Both the position numbers and the translations under genes were made by a program. Below are positions 1 through 8,312 of a stretch of 64,000 nucleotides of DNA, in pieces. The notes under the pieces were generated by a model. The model was given only the letters and a program-made list of their open reading frames with translations. It had not been told where the DNA came from and did not search any database. Source of the DNA: Caballeronia arvi (lineage in GTDB: Bacteria > Pseudomonadota > Gammaproteobacteria > Burkholderiales > Burkholderiaceae); assembly GCF_001544695.2 (NCBI RefSeq), contig NZ_FCOM02000032.1, forward strand, positions 25,998 to 89,997, written 5' to 3'. The stretch's first letter is position 1. Every line of letters starts with the position of its first letter.

Positions 1-1281
1 GACAACCACAAGAAGGGCATGTCGGAAGTCGCGCGCAACGCGCGTCAGGTGAGCCGCACGCTCGATGCGCTGGTCGCGCACGCGGGCAAGATGACGGAAG
101 GCATTCTGCTGTCCTCGCAAGGCAACCGCGATGCGCTCGGCCGCCTGTACTTCCAGACGACGCTCACCGATATCGAGCCGGTTCAGGGGCTGCCCGTCGG
201 GAAGGCGGACAACCAGATTCTCGGCGTCGTGCGCGCGCTGCAGAAAGAGCGGCCGGATCGTCAGGTCGTGCTGGTGTCGAAAGACATCAACATGCGCATC
301 AAGGCGCATGCGCTGGGTCTGCCCGCCGAGGACTACTTCAACGACCAGGTTCTCGAGGACAAGGACCTGCTGTACTCGGGCGTGCGCGCGCTGCCGCAGG
401 ATTTCTGGACGCGGCACGCGAAGGGCATGGAGAGCTGGCAGGACACGAAAACCGGCACGACGTACTACCGCGTGACCGGGCCGTTGTGCCCGTCGATGCT
501 CGTCAACGAGTTCGTGTATCTCGAACCGCAGAACGGCGAGCCGTCGTTTCACGCGGTCGTGCGCGAACTCAACGGCAAGACCGCGCTGCTGCAGACGCTG
601 CGCGACTACGGCCATCACAAGAACAACGTCTGGGGCATCACCGCGCGCAATCGCGAGCAGAACTTCGCGCTCAATCTGTTGATGAACCCCGAAGTCGATT
701 TCGTCACGCTGCTCGGCCAGGCGGGCACCGGCAAGACGCTGATGGCGCTCGCGGCCGGTCTCGCGCAGGTGCTCGACGACAAGCGCTACAACGAGATCAT
801 TGTGACGCGCGCCACCGTGCCGGTCGGCGAAGATATCGGTTTCTTGCCGGGCACAGAGGAAGAGAAGATGCAGCCGTGGATGGGCGCATTCGACGACAAC
901 CTCGAAGTCCTCCAGAAAACCGACGACGCCGCCGGCGAATGGGGCCGCGCCGCGACGCAGGAGCTGATCCGTTCGCGTCTGAAGGTGAAGAGCATGAACT
1001 TCATGCGCGGGCGGACCTTCGTCGACAAATACGTGATCATCGATGAAGCGCAGAACCTGACGCCCAAGCAGATGAAGACGCTCGTCACGCGCGCGGGTCC
1101 AGGCACGAAGATCGTGTGTCTCGGCAACATCGCGCAGATCGACACGCCGTATCTGACCGAAGGCAGTTCGGGGCTGACGTACGTCGTCGACCGCTTCAAG
1201 GGCTGGACGCACAGCGGTCACGTGACCCTCGCGCGCGGCGAGCGTTCACGTCTCGCCGACTACGCGTCGGACATCCTGTAG
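1..1281 (+). CDS. PhoH-like PIN-domain/ATPase protein (5' end outside window)
   Basis: The reading frame is open from base 1, so the N-terminus lies upstream of the window and the ATG at 19 is internal. The visible part has the end of a PIN-type nuclease domain followed by a PhoH P-loop ATPase domain: Walker A GQAGTGKT (about residue 236 counted from base 19) and Walker B YVIIDEAQ (about residue 340). PhoH2-type PIN-PhoH proteins are cytoplasmic and linked to RNA unwinding and cleavage; the substrate in this organism is unknown. The gene ends in a strong terminator at 1302-1339, so it is the last gene of its transcript. Confidence 0.9.
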   Translation, partial: DNHKKGMSEVARNARQVSRTLDALVAHAGKMTEGILLSSQGNRDALGRLYFQTTLTDIEPVQGLPVGKADNQILGVVRALQKERPDRQVVLVSKDINMRIKAHALGLPAEDYFNDQVLEDKDLLYSGVRALPQDFWTRHAKGMESWQDTKTGTTYYRVTGPLCPSMLVNEFVYLEPQNGEPSFHAVVRELNGKTALLQTLRDYGHHKNNVWGITARNREQNFALNLLMNPEVDFVTLLGQAGTGKTLMALAAGLAQVLDDKRYNEIIVTRATVPVGEDIGFLPGTEEEKMQPWMGAFDDNLEVLQKTDDAAGEWGRAATQELIRSRLKVKSMNFMRGRTFVDKYVIIDEAQNLTPKQMKTLVTRAGPGTKIVCLGNIAQIDTPYLTEGSSGLTYVVDRFKGWTHSGHVTLARGERSRLADYASDIL

Positions 1282-1301
1282 CGGCGGTTTTTCATCGCGA
1301 C

Positions 1302-1339
1302 AAACGGCCCGGCGGCGCAATCCGTCGGGCCGTTTTTTT
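1302..1339 (+). terminator. Rho-independent terminator after the PhoH-like gene
   Basis: Inverted arms AACGGCCCG and CGGGCCGTT, separated by a short loop, are followed by a run of seven T. The hairpin starts about 20 bases after the stop codon. Confidence 0.9.
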
Positions 1340-1475
1340 CGTCCCGACGTTTTCCGGCTGCAACACTTACGGCACAAACTTCATGTGAATCCTCAAGACA
1401 TCTTGCCGCACGGCCGTTCGGCGGGCTAGTATCGGCACACTGCCCTTCCTGGCGAGTTTTTGCTCGCCGATTGCA

Positions 1476-2432
1476 ATGCGTCGAATCTGGCTGCCGCTTC
1501 TCGTGACCGTCCTGCTTGCCGCGTGTGGAACCGCGCCGCAGCAGACTGCGCGCAAGCCTACCGCCAGCACGAACGCCAACCGTACCTACAAACCGCCGCC
1601 GGGCTTCCCGACTTTCGTCGATCACAGCATCGGGCGCGAGGAAATTTCCATTCAGGCGATGTCGCTCGTCGGCGTGCCGTACCGCTGGGGCGGCAACACG
1701 CCCGACGCGGGCTTCGATTGCAGCGGGCTCGTGCGATACGTCGTCGATCGCGCGGCGTCGGTCAATCTGCCGCGCACGACGGCGGAAATGAGTTCGCGCG
1801 GCGATTCGGTCGAGCCCGATGAAATCGCGCCCGGCGATCTGATCTTCTTCAACACGACCGGGCGGCCGCATTCGCACGTGGGGATTTACGTCGGCAAATT
1901 GCGCTTCGTGAATGCGCCGTCGACGGGCGGCACCGTGCGGCTCGACTATCTGACGAACCCGTACTGGGCGAAGCGCTTCGACGGCATTCGACGCGTCGCG
2001 CCGCCGAAAACCGCGCCGACACCTTTCGATGCGCCGACGTATCTCGCGTCGCCCGCGCCCGCATCCGCGCCCGTGCAAGCGCCGCCCGCAGCGGCATCGG
2101 CCTACGCGCGTCAGGCGACGCCGCCAACGAACGTCGACGCCTTCGAGCCGCCGCCTCCGACGCTCTCCGCGGAGCAACGGCAATCGCAAGCCGCCAGCGC
2201 GACGGCGCCATCGGTCGCGCCCGATCCGATTCAGGCCGCCGCCGATGCGTTCGAACCGCCGCCGCCGACATCGCGCGCGGCACGCCAGCAGGCCCGCGCG
2301 GCACAGGCAGTCACCGACGATCCCGCCGAACCGCCCGTGCGCGTGATGCGCGCTTCCACCGGCTCGCTCGCCGCGCCCCGCCCCGCGCAAAACGACGATC
2401 CCATCGCCCGCTTCGCGACCGGTACGAACTGA
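1476..2432 (+). CDS. NlpC/P60 family lipoprotein, predicted peptidoglycan endopeptidase
   Basis: The 318-residue protein begins with a lipoprotein signal peptide; the lipobox LAAC puts the acylated cysteine at residue 17. An NlpC/P60 domain follows, with the catalytic cysteine in FDCSGL (Cys82) and the catalytic histidine in HSHVGIY (His134). The family cleaves peptide cross-links in murein, so this is probably an outer-membrane-anchored hydrolase facing the periplasm. The last 140 residues are a Pro/Ala-rich, probably unstructured tail in which the motif DAFEPPPPT occurs twice, suggesting an internal duplication. It has its own intergenic region after the PhoH terminator. Substrate bond specificity cannot be read from the sequence. 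Confidence 0.9.
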   Translation: MRRIWLPLLVTVLLAACGTAPQQTARKPTASTNANRTYKPPPGFPTFVDHSIGREEISIQAMSLVGVPYRWGGNTPDAGFDCSGLVRYVVDRAASVNLPRTTAEMSSRGDSVEPDEIAPGDLIFFNTTGRPHSHVGIYVGKLRFVNAPSTGGTVRLDYLTNPYWAKRFDGIRRVAPPKTAPTPFDAPTYLASPAPASAPVQAPPAAASAYARQATPPTNVDAFEPPPPTLSAEQRQSQAASATAPSVAPDPIQAAADAFEPPPPTSRAARQQARAAQAVTDDPAEPPVRVMRASTGSLAAPRPAQNDDPIARFATGTN

Positions 2433-2487
2433 CGCGCGCGGCGCGTCTCTGCTATCGTGTTTCGATCATTCGTCGACGGAGCGAAAC

Positions 2488-3294
2488 ATGGACCTGGGAC
2501 TCGCGGGCAAAGTCGTCCTGATCACGGGCGGCAGCAAGGGAATTGGATTTGCCTGCGCGAAAGCGTTCGCGAGCGAGGGCGCGAAAGTGGCCATCGTCTC
2601 GCGCGATGCCGCGAATCTTGCCCGCGCCCGTGAACAACTGGCCAGCAACGGATATCACGTGCATCTCGCGCGCGCCGATCTGCATGAGGCGCACAGCGCC
2701 GAGGATGTCGTCGAGGAAGCGAGCGCCGCGCTCGGGCCCATCGACATTCTCATCAACAGCGCGGGCGCCGCGCGCCGCTACGATCCCGATACGCTCGACG
2801 CCGCCGCGTACAAGGCGGCTATGGACGCCAAGTACTTTTCCTACGTCTATCCGCAGCAAGTCGTGCTGAAGCGCATGGCCGAGCGCCTGCGCAGCGAGCC
2901 GGGCGCGGAGCCGGGCGCCATCGTCAATATTGTCGGGATGGGCGGGAAAATTGCGACGGACATCCATATCGCGGGCGGCGCCGCGAATGCGGCGCTGATG
3001 CTCAACACCGTCGGCCTCGCGCACCATTACGCGAAACTCGGCATTCGCATCAACGCGATCAATCCGGGCGCGACGCTCACGGAGCGCGTCGAGGAAGCAC
3101 TGGAACTGGAAGCGAAGCGGCAAGGCGTCACGCGCGATCAGGTGCTCGCCGAGAGCCAGGCGAAAGTGCCGCTTGGACGTTACGCGAAACCCGAGGAAAT
3201 CGCCGACGTGGCGCTCTTCCTGGCGAGCCGCCGCGCGAGTTATGTTTCGGGCGCCATCATTCCGATGGACGGCGTGTCGTCGCCCATCATCTGA
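2488..3294 (+). CDS. SDR-fold oxidoreductase lacking the canonical Tyr/Lys active site
   Basis: A 268-residue classical-length short-chain dehydrogenase/reductase. The N-terminal NAD(P)-binding motif TGGSKGIG (residues 13-20) and the INSAG motif (90-93) are intact. In the region where SDRs carry Ser-x12-Tyr-x3-Lys, this protein reads GGKIATDIHIAGGAANAAL (about 152-170): the tyrosine position is Gly163, the lysine is Asn167, and the serine is also replaced. The INPG segment after it (191-194) is normal. It probably binds a nucleotide, but either uses different catalytic residues or is not a dehydrogenase. It starts at an ATG preceded by CGGAGCG. It is convergent with pit and has no obvious partner genes. 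Confidence 0.85.
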   Translation: MDLGLAGKVVLITGGSKGIGFACAKAFASEGAKVAIVSRDAANLARAREQLASNGYHVHLARADLHEAHSAEDVVEEASAALGPIDILINSAGAARRYDPDTLDAAAYKAAMDAKYFSYVYPQQVVLKRMAERLRSEPGAEPGAIVNIVGMGGKIATDIHIAGGAANAALMLNTVGLAHHYAKLGIRINAINPGATLTERVEEALELEAKRQGVTRDQVLAESQAKVPLGRYAKPEEIADVALFLASRRASYVSGAIIPMDGVSSPII

Positions 3295-3321
3295 CACGCG
3301 CCCGCGGGCGCGTGGTGCGGC

Positions 3322-4332
3322 TCAAAGGAAGCGATGACCGACCCACCAGCCCGCAGCCGCGAGCGCGGCGGATGCCGGGATCGTCAGAATCCACGCCCAC
3401 ACGATATTGCCCGCCACGCCCCAGCGCACCGCGCTGAACTTCTGCGTCGCGCCCACGCCGACGATCGCGCCGGTGATCGTGTGCGTCGTGGAAACCGGAA
3501 TGCCGAGGAACGACGCGACGAAAAGCGTGATCGCCCCGCCCGTCTCTGCGCAAAACCCGCCGACCGGCTTCAGCTTCGTGATCTTCTGGCCCATCGTGCG
3601 CACGATGCGCCAGCCGCCAAACAGCGTGCCGAGACCCATCGACAGATAGCAAAGACCGATGACCCAGACAGGCGGCGCATCGGCGGTGGCGGACGCGTAG
3701 CCCGTCGCGATCAGCAGCATCCAGATGATGCCGATGGTCTTCTGCGCGTCGTTGCCGCCGTGGCCGAGCGAATAGAGCCCCGCCGAGACGAGCTGCATGC
3801 GGCGAAAACGGCGGTCGACCTTCGAAGGCGGCGTGCGGAAATACAGCCACGACACGAGCAGCATGAAGAACGAGCCGAGCACGAAGCCCAGCACCGGCGA
3901 GATGAAGATGAACGCGACGGTCTTGAGCAGGCCGTCCCAGTTGAGCGACGCCCAGCCCGACTTGGCGAGCGCCGCGCCGACGAGACCGCCGATCAGCGCG
4001 TGCGACGAACTCGACGGAATGCCGTAGATCCACGTAACGATATTCCACCCGATCGCCCCGACGAGTGCGCCGAAGATCACGTAGTGATCGACGATTTCGG
4101 GATCGATCGTGCCCTTCCCGACGGTGGCCGCGACTTTCAGGTGAAAGACGAAATACGCGATGACGTTGAACGCGGCGGCAAATGCGACCGCCTGCTGCGG
4201 CTTGAGCACGCCAGTCGAGACGACCGTGGCGATGGAATTGGCGGCGTCGTGAAAGCCGTTCATGAAGTCGAACGCGAGTGCGACTATGACGAGCAAGGCG
4301 ACTGCCCAGATGGCGAGTTGAATCGAATGCAT
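3322..4332 (-). CDS. pit: PiT family low-affinity inorganic phosphate transporter
   Basis: A 336-residue polytopic inner-membrane protein of the PiT family, which couples uptake of phosphate (often as a metal-phosphate complex) to the proton gradient. The two family signatures are present: DFMNGFHDAANS near residue 22 and GHGGNDAQKTIG in the second half, reflecting the internal duplication. It lies about 100 bases downstream of the DUF47 gene on the same strand, the usual two-gene arrangement in which the DUF47 protein modulates Pit. The ATG at 4332 is chosen because it begins directly at the first membrane segment. Confidence 0.95.
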   Translation of the reverse strand: MHSIQLAIWAVALLVIVALAFDFMNGFHDAANSIATVVSTGVLKPQQAVAFAAAFNVIAYFVFHLKVAATVGKGTIDPEIVDHYVIFGALVGAIGWNIVTWIYGIPSSSSHALIGGLVGAALAKSGWASLNWDGLLKTVAFIFISPVLGFVLGSFFMLLVSWLYFRTPPSKVDRRFRRMQLVSAGLYSLGHGGNDAQKTIGIIWMLLIATGYASATADAPPVWVIGLCYLSMGLGTLFGGWRIVRTMGQKITKLKPVGGFCAETGGAITLFVASFLGIPVSTTHTITGAIVGVGATQKFSAVRWGVAGNIVWAWILTIPASAALAAAGWWVGHRFL

Positions 4333-4428
4333 CAGTTGGTGTTTTTTCTGCCGGCGCGCGAAGACCGCGCGGGTTGTCTGTCGTCGTTACCCGCGTCGCG
4401 TCGTGCGTCGCGGGCTCGGGCGGCATGA

Positions 4429-5055
4429 TCAGGCGTTTTCCAGCACGATGCCTTCGATGATGTTCGCGACGTCCTCGCACTTGTCGGTGATCGTCTCGAG
4501 CAGCTCGTAGATGGCCTTCAGCTTGATGAGGGTCTTCACGTCGTCTTCCTCGCGGAAGAGCTTCGACATGGCCGAGCGCAGTACGCGGTCCGCGTCCGAC
4601 TCCAGGCGGTCGATTTCCTCGCAGATCTTCAGGATTTCGCTCGCGCGCTTCATGTCGGCCAGCAATTCCACGGCCTGCTGCACGCGCGTGACCGTGCCCG
4701 TGCAGATATGCGCAAGCTGGCTCGCCTCCGATGTCACCGCACGCACGTCGTAGAGTGAAATGGCGGTCGCGACGTCCTCCATCAGATCGAGGATGTCGTC
4801 CATCGTGGTGATGAGCTTGTGGATTTCGTCGCGGTCGAGCGGCGTGATGAACGTCTTGTGCAGCAGGTCGATGGTTTCGTGCGTAAGCTTGTCGGCGCGC
4901 TTTTCGTTTGCCTGAACGTTCTGCTTGTGAACCTCTGCGTCGTCGAGATTATCGATCAGCAGTTCGAGCTCGCGGCTGGCATCGACCATGCACTTAGCGT
5001 GCTCGTTGAAGATCTCGAAGAATTTGCCCTCGGTGGGCATGAAACGACCGAACAT
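4429..5055 (-). CDS. DUF47/PhoU-like phosphate transport regulator
   Basis: A 208-residue all-helical, acidic protein of the DUF47 family (PhoU-like, TIGR00153 type). Members are cytoplasmic, probably bind metals, and are almost always encoded next to pit; genetic work on related pairs implicates them in control of Pit-mediated phosphate uptake. The helices carry many Asp/Glu residues (for example DDILDLMED and EEIDRLESDADR) that could bind metal. It is the upstream gene of the pair with pit and likely co-transcribed with it. Confidence 0.9.
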   Translation of the reverse strand: MFGRFMPTEGKFFEIFNEHAKCMVDASRELELLIDNLDDAEVHKQNVQANEKRADKLTHETIDLLHKTFITPLDRDEIHKLITTMDDILDLMEDVATAISLYDVRAVTSEASQLAHICTGTVTRVQQAVELLADMKRASEILKICEEIDRLESDADRVLRSAMSKLFREEDDVKTLIKLKAIYELLETITDKCEDVANIIEGIVLENA

Positions 5056-5195
5056 GAAAATCCCGGTAAATGGGTCAATCTGAGATAGACATCAAACCGA
5101 CATATTGTACCCGCGCGCACCCACAGGCGCACCGCGCGTGAACGACGCGCAGCGGCGGATGTCGCGAGGAATTGACAGTCGATGCGTCGAGAGGC

Positions 5196-6584
5196 TTATT
5201 CGCCGCCGTAGAAGTTCTGCGCGCCGGCGAAGTTATCGAATTTCGTGTACTGGCCGTGGAAGGTCAGACGCACCGGGCCGATCGGACCGTTACGCTGCTT
5301 GCCGATGATGATTTCGGCGGTGCCTTTGTCGGGGCTGTCCGGGTTGTAGACTTCGTCGCGATAGATGAAGAGAATCACGTCCGCGTCCTGCTCGATGGCG
5401 CCCGATTCGCGCAGATCCGACATGATCGGCCGCTTGTTCGGCCGCTGCTCGAGGCCGCGGTTCAACTGCGACAGCGCTATCACGGGCACGTCGAGTTCCT
5501 TCGCGAGGCTCTTGAGCGAACGCGAGATTTCGGAAATTTCGGTCGCGCGGTTTTCGCCGCCGCCCGAGCCCGACATCAGCTGAAGATAGTCGACGATGAT
5601 AAGGCCGAGCTTGCCGCATTGCCGCGACAGGCGCCGCGCGCGCGAGCGCAGTTCCATCGGATTGAGGCCGCCGGTTTCATCGATGAAAAGCTGCGCCTCG
5701 CTCATTTTCTGCACGGCGTGCGTGAGCTTCGGCCAGTCTTCGTCCGTGAGACGGCCCGTGCGCATACGGTGCTGGTCGAGCCGGCCGACGGAGCCGAGCA
5801 TACGCATCGTCAGTTGCGTGCCGGGCATTTCCATCGAGAATACCGCGACCGGCAAGCCGTACTCCACCGCGACGTATTCACCGATATTCATCGAAAACGC
5901 CGTCTTACCCATCGACGGACGGCCCGCGACGATGATCAGTTCGCCGCCGTGCATGCCCGAGGTCATGCGGTCGAGGTCGACGAAGCCGGTCGGCGTGCCG
6001 GTCACATCGCTCGGATTGGCCGTGTGATAAAGCGTGTCGATGCGCTCGACGACCTGCGTGAGCAGTGGCCCGATTTCGAGGAAGCCCTGCGTGCCGCGCG
6101 CGCCGTCTTCGGCGATCGAGAACACGCGCGCTTCGGCTTCGTCGAGAATCTGGCGAACTTCCTTGCCTTGCGGATTGAAGGCATCGGCGGAAATTTCATC
6201 GGCGACGGAGACGAGACGGCGCAGCACCGCGCGATCGCGCACGATCTCGGCATAGCGTCGGATATTCGCCGCGCTCGGCGTATTCTGCGCGAGCGCGTTC
6301 AGATACGCGAGCCCGCCCACTTCCTCGGCCTTGCCGGCCATCGTGAGCGCTTCGTAGACGGTGATGACGTCGGCCGGACGCGTCGCCGCGATCAGCTTGC
6401 CGACGTGCTCGTAGATGATGCGATGGTCGTAGCGATAAAAATCGCTCTGATGCATGACATCGGCGATACGGTCCCATGCGGCATTGTCCAGCAGCAGGCC
6501 GCCGATCACGGATTGCTCGGCTTCGATCGAATGCGGCGGGACCTTCAGCGCGTCGAGTTGCGGGTCTTTGGACGGAGCGTTCAT
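5196..6584 (-). CDS. dnaB: Replicative DNA helicase DnaB
   Basis: A 462-residue protein with the two-domain DnaB layout. The N-terminal helical domain starts near PPHSIEAEQSVIGGLLLD. The RecA-like C-terminal domain has Walker A GRPSMGKTAF at about residue 211 and a DnaB-type Walker B segment LIIVDYLQLM. DnaB is the hexameric 5'-3' helicase that unwinds DNA at the fork and interacts with primase. Length is typical. The gene follows the rpsF-priB-rpsR-rplI operon on the same strand but after a terminator (6625-6658), so it probably also has its own promoter in the roughly 40 bases between that hairpin and its ATG, or depends on read-through. Confidence 0.97.
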   Translation of the reverse strand: MNAPSKDPQLDALKVPPHSIEAEQSVIGGLLLDNAAWDRIADVMHQSDFYRYDHRIIYEHVGKLIAATRPADVITVYEALTMAGKAEEVGGLAYLNALAQNTPSAANIRRYAEIVRDRAVLRRLVSVADEISADAFNPQGKEVRQILDEAEARVFSIAEDGARGTQGFLEIGPLLTQVVERIDTLYHTANPSDVTGTPTGFVDLDRMTSGMHGGELIIVAGRPSMGKTAFSMNIGEYVAVEYGLPVAVFSMEMPGTQLTMRMLGSVGRLDQHRMRTGRLTDEDWPKLTHAVQKMSEAQLFIDETGGLNPMELRSRARRLSRQCGKLGLIIVDYLQLMSGSGGGENRATEISEISRSLKSLAKELDVPVIALSQLNRGLEQRPNKRPIMSDLRESGAIEQDADVILFIYRDEVYNPDSPDKGTAEIIIGKQRNGPIGPVRLTFHGQYTKFDNFAGAQNFYGGE

Positions 6585-6624
6585 GGGGTGGAATTATCGA
6601 ACAATGCAGATGGGCGGACAATAA

Positions 6625-6658
6625 AAAATGGCAGGAGCCTTTGCAGCTCCTGCCATTT
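6625..6658 (-). terminator. Terminator after rplI
   Basis: Nearly perfect inverted repeat with arms AAATGGCAGGAGC and GCTCCTGCCATTT. On the minus strand it is followed by a T-run. It separates rplI from dnaB and marks the end of the ribosomal operon. Confidence 0.9.
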
Positions 6659-6706
6659 CTCGACCTGCTCGCGAGGCCCAAAGCCTCGCTTAGCCTCGCT
6701 TCGAAC

Positions 6707-7162
6707 TTACGCGTGCTCGCCGAGCACGGACACCGTGACGTCGACCAGCACGTCCGTGTGCAGCGCCACTTGAACCGGATGGTCGCCGACCATCTTGAGC
6801 GGGCCTTCCGGCAGACGCACTTGCGCCTTTTCCACTTCCGCGAAGCCTTGCTTCTTCAGCGCATCAGCGATGTCCGCGTTCGTGACCGAACCGAACAGAC
6901 GGCCGTCGACGCCAGCCTTCTGCGAGATCTGAACCGTGAAACCGCTCAGCTTTTCGCCTTGCGCTTGCGCAGCCGACAGCTTTGCAGCAGCGACCTTTTC
7001 GAGTTCGGCGCGGCGAACTTCGAATTCAGCGATGGCGTCCTTGGTCGCGCGGCGAGCCTTCTTGCCGGGGATCAGGAAGTTACGTGCGTAGCCGTCCTTG
7101 ACCTTGACGATATCGCCGAGGTTGCCCAGGTTGACGACCTTTTCCAAAAGGATGATTTGCAT
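6707..7162 (-). CDS. rplI: 50S ribosomal protein L9
   Basis: A 151-residue protein with the L9 start MQIILLEKVVNLG and the conserved N-terminal segment GYARNFLIP that binds 23S rRNA. A long connecting helix (rich in Ala/Glu/Lys) and the C-terminal L9 domain follow. L9 stabilises the large subunit near the L1 stalk and affects reading-frame maintenance. It is the last gene of the rpsF-priB-rpsR-rplI operon, about 28 bases after rpsR, and is followed by a terminator. Confidence 0.97.
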   Translation of the reverse strand: MQIILLEKVVNLGNLGDIVKVKDGYARNFLIPGKKARRATKDAIAEFEVRRAELEKVAAAKLSAAQAQGEKLSGFTVQISQKAGVDGRLFGSVTNADIADALKKQGFAEVEKAQVRLPEGPLKMVGDHPVQVALHTDVLVDVTVSVLGEHA

Positions 7163-7190
7163 TTTTGGCTTTCCTTAGTGCGTCGTCTGA

Positions 7191-7466
7191 TTAGGCCTTG
7201 TGCAGGTCGGTGTACGGCAGGAGCGCGAGAAAACGCGCGCGCTTGATCGCCGTGTCGAGCTGGCGCTGATAGTGCGCCTTCGTGCCAGTCAGACGAGCCG
7301 GCGTGATCTTGCCGTTTTCGCCGATGAAGTCCTTCAGCGTTTCCGTGTCCTTGTAGTCGATGTGATCGACACCGGCTGCCGTGAAACGGCAGAACTTCTT
7401 GCGCTTGAAGAGCGGGTTTTGTTGCTGACGACGCTTGTCGAATTTCTTACCAGTCGGGCGGGGCAT
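7191..7466 (-). CDS. rpsR: 30S ribosomal protein S18
   Basis: A 91-residue basic protein with the S18 core DYKDTETLKDFIGENGKITPARLTG split over residues 38-62 and the segment HYQRQLDTAIKRARFLALLPY near the C-terminus. S18 binds next to S6 on the 30S platform. The gene starts 2 bases after the priB stop codon, implying translational coupling. The partner S6 is encoded two genes upstream. Confidence 0.97.
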   Translation of the reverse strand: MPRPTGKKFDKRRQQQNPLFKRKKFCRFTAAGVDHIDYKDTETLKDFIGENGKITPARLTGTKAHYQRQLDTAIKRARFLALLPYTDLHKA

Positions 7467-7468
7467 GA

Positions 7469-7768
7469 TTAGTCCTTTCCAATGTCCTGCAATTCTGTGA
7501 TGTGAAACACCAGGGTTCGCGCGTTACGGCTTTTCTTCGCCAGAAAGCCGGTGAAGCGTGTTTCGACGCCCATCGGACAGCTTTCCAGCTTGCCGCTCGC
7601 TTCGCCGGCCGCAACCGCCTGCATGGTCAGTTCGATCTTTCGGGCGATGCCCGCTTCGACGACTTCCGCCGCGTGTTGCAACGTGCAGCTTGCGATCGGG
7701 ATGCCGGCGGGCGTGTACCGCACCGGTTCGCGTTCCACGACGCTTGCTGTCAGTTGCAGCCGGTTCAC
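7469..7768 (-). CDS. priB: Primosomal replication protein N (PriB)
   Basis: A 99-residue single-strand DNA-binding OB-fold protein. It starts NRLQLTASVVEREPVRYTPAGIP, the typical betaproteobacterial PriB N-terminus. PriB assists PriA in reloading the replicative helicase at collapsed forks; here dnaB itself lies a few genes downstream. The start codon is GTG (7766-7768), giving the standard length. It sits between rpsF (44 bases upstream) and rpsR (2 bases downstream). Confidence 0.95.
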   Translation of the reverse strand: MNRLQLTASVVEREPVRYTPAGIPIASCTLQHAAEVVEAGIARKIELTMQAVAAGEASGKLESCPMGVETRFTGFLAKKSRNARTLVFHITELQDIGKD

Positions 7769-7812
7769 TTAAAGTGTTCGTTCCCTGATGGCTTGACAGT
7801 GTTGAACTGTCT

Positions 7813-8190
7813 TTAAGCCTGCGCTTCGGACGGCTGGCTGGCCGCCTTCTTGGCTTCTTCGCGCTGCACTTCCTTCATCATCGGCGACGGGCCGGTTTCG
7901 GCCTTCTTCATCTTGACGATGAGGTGACGCAGAACGGCGTCGTTGAACTTGAACGCGTGCTCGAGCTCTTCGAGCGTAGCCTGATCGCATTCGATGTTCA
8001 TGCAGACGTAGTGAGCCTTCGCGAGTTTCTCGATCATGTAGGCCAGTTGGCGACGGCCCCAGTCTTCGATGCGGTGGATCTGGCCACCGTGCGACGTGAT
8101 CGTGCTCTTGTAGCGCTCGATCATGGCGGGCACTTGCTCGCTCTGATCGGGGTGCACGATAAATACGATTTCGTAATGACGCATATTCAC
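7813..8190 (-). CDS. rpsF: 30S ribosomal protein S6
   Basis: A 125-residue protein with the S6 start MRHYEIVFIVHPDQSEQVP and the ferredoxin-like fold motifs GRRQLAYMIEKLAKAHY. The C-terminus is a short Lys/Glu/Ala tail typical of proteobacterial S6. S6 pairs with S18 on the 30S subunit. The gene is first in the operon, preceded by AAGGAG, a possible regulatory hairpin (8216-8242) and a predicted promoter (8259-8287). Confidence 0.97.
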   Translation of the reverse strand: MNMRHYEIVFIVHPDQSEQVPAMIERYKSTITSHGGQIHRIEDWGRRQLAYMIEKLAKAHYVCMNIECDQATLEELEHAFKFNDAVLRHLIVKMKKAETGPSPMMKEVQREEAKKAASQPSEAQA

Positions 8191-8215
8191 TCCTTGTAGC
8201 TACTTGTGGATTGAA

Positions 8216-8242
8216 GCCACCCGGGCGTCGGACCGGTGTGGC
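8216..8242 (-). promoter_or_regulatory. Possible S6:S18-binding leader hairpin of the rpsF operon
   Basis: Upstream of rpsF the transcript can form a hairpin with outer arms GCCAC/GTGGC and inner CCGG/CCGG pairs, located 26 bases before the start codon. Many bacteria regulate this operon by S6:S18 complex binding to a leader hairpin that mimics their 16S rRNA site. The position and a CCG-containing stem fit that model. The match to the published consensus was not computed, so this is a candidate. Confidence 0.4.
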
Positions 8243-8258
8243 AAGTGAGAAGCCCGAA

Positions 8259-8287
8259 ACTATATCGCGTTTCGTTTGGTCGGGCAA
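8259..8287 (-). promoter_or_regulatory. Predicted sigma70 promoter of rpsF-priB-rpsR-rplI
   Basis: On the minus strand TTGCCC (8287-8282) and TATAGT (8264-8259) are separated by exactly 17 bases. This would start transcription about 60 bases before the rpsF ATG and include the leader hairpin. Confidence 0.5.
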
Positions 8288-8312
8288 GCCAAATCGTCGG
8301 ATTTTCAAGCAG

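Noticed and set aside
5172..6773. 533-codon open frame antisense to dnaB
   Set aside because: It is a high-GC shadow: composition is Arg/Ala/His-rich with no domain, and dnaB on the other strand is certain.
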